From an uncultured Brachyspira sp. (lineage in GTDB: Bacteria; Spirochaetota; Brachyspiria; Brachyspirales; Brachyspiraceae), in assembly GCF_944393015.1 (NCBI RefSeq), contig NZ_CALXYQ010000028.1, forward strand, positions 1 to 38,840: a stretch of DNA of 38,840 nt, given 5' to 3'. The notes beneath the pieces were generated by a model. It had not been told where the DNA came from and did no database searches. It saw only the letters and a list, made by a program, of their open reading frames with translations. Positions within the stretch are counted from its first letter, which is position 1; each line of letters opens with the position of its first letter. Shown piece by piece: positions 35,696-38,840 of the stretch. The position numbers were made by a program, and so were the translations under genes.

Positions 35696-37729
35696 ATGGA
35701 AAAATTATATTATGATTTTAATAAAGAAAAATTAGAAGAATTAATAAAAAAATGGATAATTTCTTGTCAAAAAAAATTAGGAGATATAGAAAATGCATTC
35801 TTATATTTCAGCAATGAATTTATTAATAATAAAATATATATAGGTGATTTTTTGCAGTTAGTTAATTTTATTATAAGAGAATTTCAACATGCTCCAAATT
35901 CAATAACATTAAGTCAATTCTTAGAAAAAGGCATTATAAAAATAAAAGAGCACTTTGAAAGTCAAGGTAAAAAAGCAGATATAAATATATATGAAATACT
36001 CATATATATTTATTATACTGAATATGAATCTGATAAAGCATATTCAACAGCAAAAGAATTATTAGAAATTGATGAAAACAATAAAACAGCATTACTATCT
36101 ATTGCAGGATATGAAGGAGAAATAAATGATTATAAATATGAAATAATAGATGCTGCTATAATAAATAATATTGCAATATATTATAGCAATAAATATGGAT
36201 ACGCATACTATGAAGATGAATACAACAAAATTACAGATGAAAAAGTACAAGAAAATATAAATAAATCTAATACAGAAGAGTATTTTAATAAAGCTGAAAA
36301 ATATAATAAATATCTTATAACTCATTCAAATGATATATATAATATTATGAAACAATATAATATTCTAGAAAAGCCTTATATATATGTATGGTGTTATTAT
36401 GCAAAATTATATCAGCATTATTTACCAATGGCACAGAGTAATTTAGGAGCATTATATAAAATAAAATATTTAAAATATAAAGATATAGAAAATTACAGAA
36501 ATGCTGAAAAACTATTTCAAGAAAGTATAAAAAATTATGAAAACTTTTATATAAATATTCATCCGTATATAAAAGATCCAATTATTAATTTGGTTTATCT
36601 TTATTATGAAAATAGAAAATATAAAGAAGCTCATAAAATAATACATAAATATACTAATGTATTACCTCAAGACTCTGATTATTTTATGCTACTTGGAAGA
36701 GCTATATATAAAGAAGAAGAATGTAAAAGAAATGCTGATATATCATTAGAACATTTAAAAAAATCTATAAGACTTCTCAATTTTATAGATGAAGGTTCTT
36801 TTGAATATGCTATGATAGAAGCTTTTAGAAGTATAATGCTAATATATGAAATGCAGGAAAAAGGGCATATTCATTATGATGCTGCTAGAGAAAATTTAGA
36901 ACAGTTATATATTTATCATTTAAAAAAACTAGAATTCAGTATACCAGCTGTAACAATAGCATTTGATATAAAAGCATACGAACTTTGCAGTAATATAGCT
37001 AGTTATATAATACAAAATTATAATTTAGACAAAGATTTATATACAATAATGTTAAAATATTTATTAGATTCTTTACATAGAGCAAATAAAGATAATACAG
37101 AAACTCTTATAAATATTTTTAACAAAGAAGATTTTAATAACTATGAATTAATTATTAACTTAATAAATGAATGTGCCAAATCTGAAGTTTTAAAAGAAGA
37201 TATTAATATAAAAAACAAAAATGTATTAATAGATATTTATGAGATTATGAGCAACACAAGAAAAGAACTTGTAATTATGCGTTTATTTGATTATGTTAGA
37301 AATGCTGATGCCTATGCCCATAGAGAAATTGATGAAGATACAGGAGAAGAAGTTACTGATAGATATGCTAAATGGAAAGGAGAAAATTTAAATCTAAAAT
37401 ATAATAATAAAGAATATGTATTATGCTATCATTTTCATTCATCAAATGAAATAGAAAAAGATGTAAATGGAAATATTGTAAAAGATAATAGAGGCAAACC
37501 ATTAAGAAGACTGCCTGATAAAAATTGGATAGCAATTAATCAGATAAGAGATTCATTAGCACATAGGGTTAATGAAAAAACAAGTGATGTCAATGAAGAA
37601 ATTATTAATGCTAAAAAAGCAAGAGAGTTTATAAATGCTAACTTTGAATATATAATACAATGTTTATTTAGCGTAATAATAGAAAATAATTTGCTTACTG
37701 ATGAACAATTCAGAAGCGATGAATTCTAA
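35696..37729 (+). CDS. TPR-like repeat protein with C-terminal HEPN-like motifs, viperin partner candidate
   Basis: 677 residues; ATG 35696 with AAAAGGAGAAAAAA. The first 470 residues are helical and TPR-like (for example RNAEKLFQESIKNYENFY; NLVYLYYENRKYKEAHKII; DSDYFMLLGRAIYKEEE). The C-terminal 150 residues have two R-x(4-6)-H motifs: RNADAYAHREID (R535, H542) and RDSLAHR (R618, H623). These resemble the catalytic motif of HEPN ribonucleases and the paired motifs of split HEPN domains. There is no signal peptide or membrane segment. It is in the viperin operon, so an antiviral sensor-plus-RNase role is plausible, but HEPN assignment rests on short motifs only. A non-catalytic helical protein is the alternative. 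Confidence 0.6.
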   Translation: MEKLYYDFNKEKLEELIKKWIISCQKKLGDIENAFLYFSNEFINNKIYIGDFLQLVNFIIREFQHAPNSITLSQFLEKGIIKIKEHFESQGKKADINIYEILIYIYYTEYESDKAYSTAKELLEIDENNKTALLSIAGYEGEINDYKYEIIDAAIINNIAIYYSNKYGYAYYEDEYNKITDEKVQENINKSNTEEYFNKAEKYNKYLITHSNDIYNIMKQYNILEKPYIYVWCYYAKLYQHYLPMAQSNLGALYKIKYLKYKDIENYRNAEKLFQESIKNYENFYINIHPYIKDPIINLVYLYYENRKYKEAHKIIHKYTNVLPQDSDYFMLLGRAIYKEEECKRNADISLEHLKKSIRLLNFIDEGSFEYAMIEAFRSIMLIYEMQEKGHIHYDAARENLEQLYIYHLKKLEFSIPAVTIAFDIKAYELCSNIASYIIQNYNLDKDLYTIMLKYLLDSLHRANKDNTETLINIFNKEDFNNYELIINLINECAKSEVLKEDINIKNKNVLIDIYEIMSNTRKELVIMRLFDYVRNADAYAHREIDEDTGEEVTDRYAKWKGENLNLKYNNKEYVLCYHFHSSNEIEKDVNGNIVKDNRGKPLRRLPDKNWIAINQIRDSLAHRVNEKTSDVNEEIINAKKAREFINANFEYIIQCLFSVIIENNLLTDEQFRSDEF

Positions 37730-37743
37730 TTGAATATTTTTAT

Positions 37744-37776
37744 AAAGGTATTAATTATTATTTAGTTAATACCTTT
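37744..37776. terminator. Bidirectional terminator between convergent genes
   Basis: Perfect 11-base-pair stem AAAGGTATTAA (37744-37754) with TTAATACCTTT (37766-37776) and an 11-base loop, flanked by A/T runs on both sides, between the TPR/HEPN-like gene and the uvrA-family gene. Confidence 0.75.
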
Positions 37777-37787
37777 ATATTATTTAA

Positions 37788-38840
37788 TTAAATATATTTC
37801 CAAGTGTAGCCTTTCTTCATTTCTAGAATTTGCTCAACAGTACCTTTCGCAATGATTTCTCCTCCGTTAGTACCGCCTTCTAATCCTAAATCGATTATGT
37901 AGTCGGCAGCTTTTATAACATCAGGATTATGTTCTATTATTATAACGCTATGTCCTTTCTCTACTAATTTGTTTAAAGCTATGAGAAGTTTATTAACATC
38001 ATCAAAATGAAGCCCTGTAGTAGGTTCATCTAAAATGTATACAATATGCTCATCGCCTTGTTTTTTAGCTAATTCTGTAGCAAGTTTCAAACGCTGTAAT
38101 TCACCGCCTGAGAAAGTATCAAGCCTTTGAGAAAGTTTTATATAACCAAGTCCAACCTCACTCATTATAGAAAGTGTTTTTGTGATTGATTTGTCAAAGT
38201 CAAAAAACGCTATTGCCTCATCAACTGTAAGCTCTAATACTTCGGCTATGTTTAAAGATTTGAATCTTACGGATAAAGTTTCATCATTATATCTTTTACC
38301 TCCGCAAGCCTCGCAAACAATCTCCATATCGGATAAGAAGTGCATTGCAATTTTTCTTATTCCTTTACCTTCGCATATATTGCATCTTCCTTCTTTGCCA
38401 TTATATGAAAATCTGCCTGGTGCGAATGCCTTTGCTTTTGCAGTTGGAGTTTTTGCAAATATATTTCTTATTTTATCGAACACTTTACTATAGCTTACCA
38501 ATGTACTTCTAATAGAACCAACTATAGAAATTTGATCAACCAATATAGTATCCGAAACAATACTAGGTATTTCAGCACTTTCAAATTTTGAATATTGATT
38601 TAGTCTGCGTTTTTTTAGGGCAGGGTAGAGAGTATCTATTATTAATGATGACTTACCGCTTCCAGATACTCCAGTAACAACTACTATCTTTTTTAATGGT
38701 ATATCAACATCAATATTTTTTAAATTGTTTGTTGAAACATTTTTTAATTTTATGCATTCAGTTTCTTCATTTCTTACAGCAGTTTTTTCAAATACTTTTT
38801 TTCTCTCGCTTAAATAATTTCCTGTAAGTGAATTATCATC
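37788..38840 (-). CDS. uvrA: UvrA-family ABC ATPase, 3' part (5' end beyond window)
   Basis: The open frame runs from the right edge to TAA 37788: 350 residues of the C-terminal half. Visible parts: second Walker A VVTGVSGSGKSSL, the zinc finger CNICEGKGI...CEACGGKRYN, signature SGGELQRLKLATELA, Walker B ILDEPTTGLH, and the H-loop IIIEHNPDV. UvrA finds bulky DNA damage with UvrB in nucleotide excision repair. The signature reads SGGELQRLKLA where most UvrA have SGGEAQRVKLA, and the C-terminus is short (KKGYTWKYI), so a UvrA paralogue rather than the main UvrA is possible. Its composition is more GC-rich than the glycan locus, consistent with a core gene. Confidence 0.85.
   Translation of the reverse strand, partial: DDNSLTGNYLSERKKVFEKTAVRNEETECIKLKNVSTNNLKNIDVDIPLKKIVVVTGVSGSGKSSLIIDTLYPALKKRRLNQYSKFESAEIPSIVSDTILVDQISIVGSIRSTLVSYSKVFDKIRNIFAKTPTAKAKAFAPGRFSYNGKEGRCNICEGKGIRKIAMHFLSDMEIVCEACGGKRYNDETLSVRFKSLNIAEVLELTVDEAIAFFDFDKSITKTLSIMSEVGLGYIKLSQRLDTFSGGELQRLKLATELAKKQGDEHIVYILDEPTTGLHFDDVNKLLIALNKLVEKGHSVIIIEHNPDVIKAADYIIDLGLEGGTNGGEIIAKGTVEQILEMKKGYTWKYI

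Noticed and set aside
38182..38493. 103-residue plus ORF antisense to uvrA
   Set aside because: Opposite strand of a clearly coding UvrA zinc-finger and ABC region.

Overview
The window is extremely AT-rich (mostly A and T even inside genes). It carries Gram-negative-type surface-glycan genes, a lipoprotein, and repeated lipo-oligosaccharide-style enzymes. Base composition and gene content fit a spirochaete of the Brachyspira type. That assignment is inference from composition and gene types, not from a marker gene.

Layout. (1) Positions 1-14736, minus strand: a glycan operon read right to left. It begins with rfbF-rfbG-rfbH (CDP-glucose to a CDP-4-keto-3,6-dideoxyhexose), then an HMG-CoA-lyase-type aldolase, a thiamine-diphosphate enzyme, an FkbM methyltransferase, a sugar C-methyltransferase, an SDR epimerase/reductase, two GT2 glycosyltransferases, a radical-SAM enzyme and a polysaccharide pyruvyl transferase cut by the left edge. 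(2) 14737-14966: divergent promoter region. (3) 14967-30862, plus strand: glycosyltransferases (several fused), a UDP-GlcNAc 2-epimerase-type enzyme, a radical-SAM enzyme, a UDP-L-hexosamine pair (RmlD-like reductase and FnlA/CapE-like dehydratase), then a phosphoglycerol-type module: a TagF-like transferase, a methyltransferase, and a 1001-residue fusion of a YidC-like membrane domain to an LtaS-like sulfatase domain. (4) 30863-33380: two tandem modules, each with a promoter-like site, a tiny pentanucleotide-repeat leader ORF, an intrinsic terminator, and a glycan enzyme (radical SAM; FkbM). (5) 33504-34643: a DUF3298-type lipoprotein. (6) 34723-37729: a probable prokaryotic viperin with its own promoter, followed by a 677-residue TPR-like protein with HEPN-like R-x-H motifs. 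(7) The right edge holds the 3' part of a uvrA-family gene on the minus strand.

The striking signal is a network of six perfect pentanucleotide tracts made of four different units (sense strand AGACC, AGAGC, ACAAC, ACAGC), 9 to 16 copies each. All sit at gene ends in the glycan locus. None of the sense units contains T, so no reading frame through them can hold a stop codon. Four tracts lie at the 3' ends of minus-strand genes, where copy number chooses between stopping and running into a short alternative C-terminal tail. Two tracts form nearly the whole of 28-codon leader ORFs placed before terminators. In the second module a gain of one copy would move the leader stop codon from before the terminator into its stem, which suggests a phase-variable, translation-coupled attenuator. 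A short WWIP-type basic/aromatic tag is shared by unrelated enzymes, at the C-terminus in the minus-strand genes and at the N-terminus in the plus-strand genes, and lies beside these repeats.

Together the genes make and transfer at least two unusual deoxysugars with methyl, pyruvyl and probably phosphoglycerol decorations, apparently under switchable control. No flippase, polymerase or O-antigen ligase is visible in the window.
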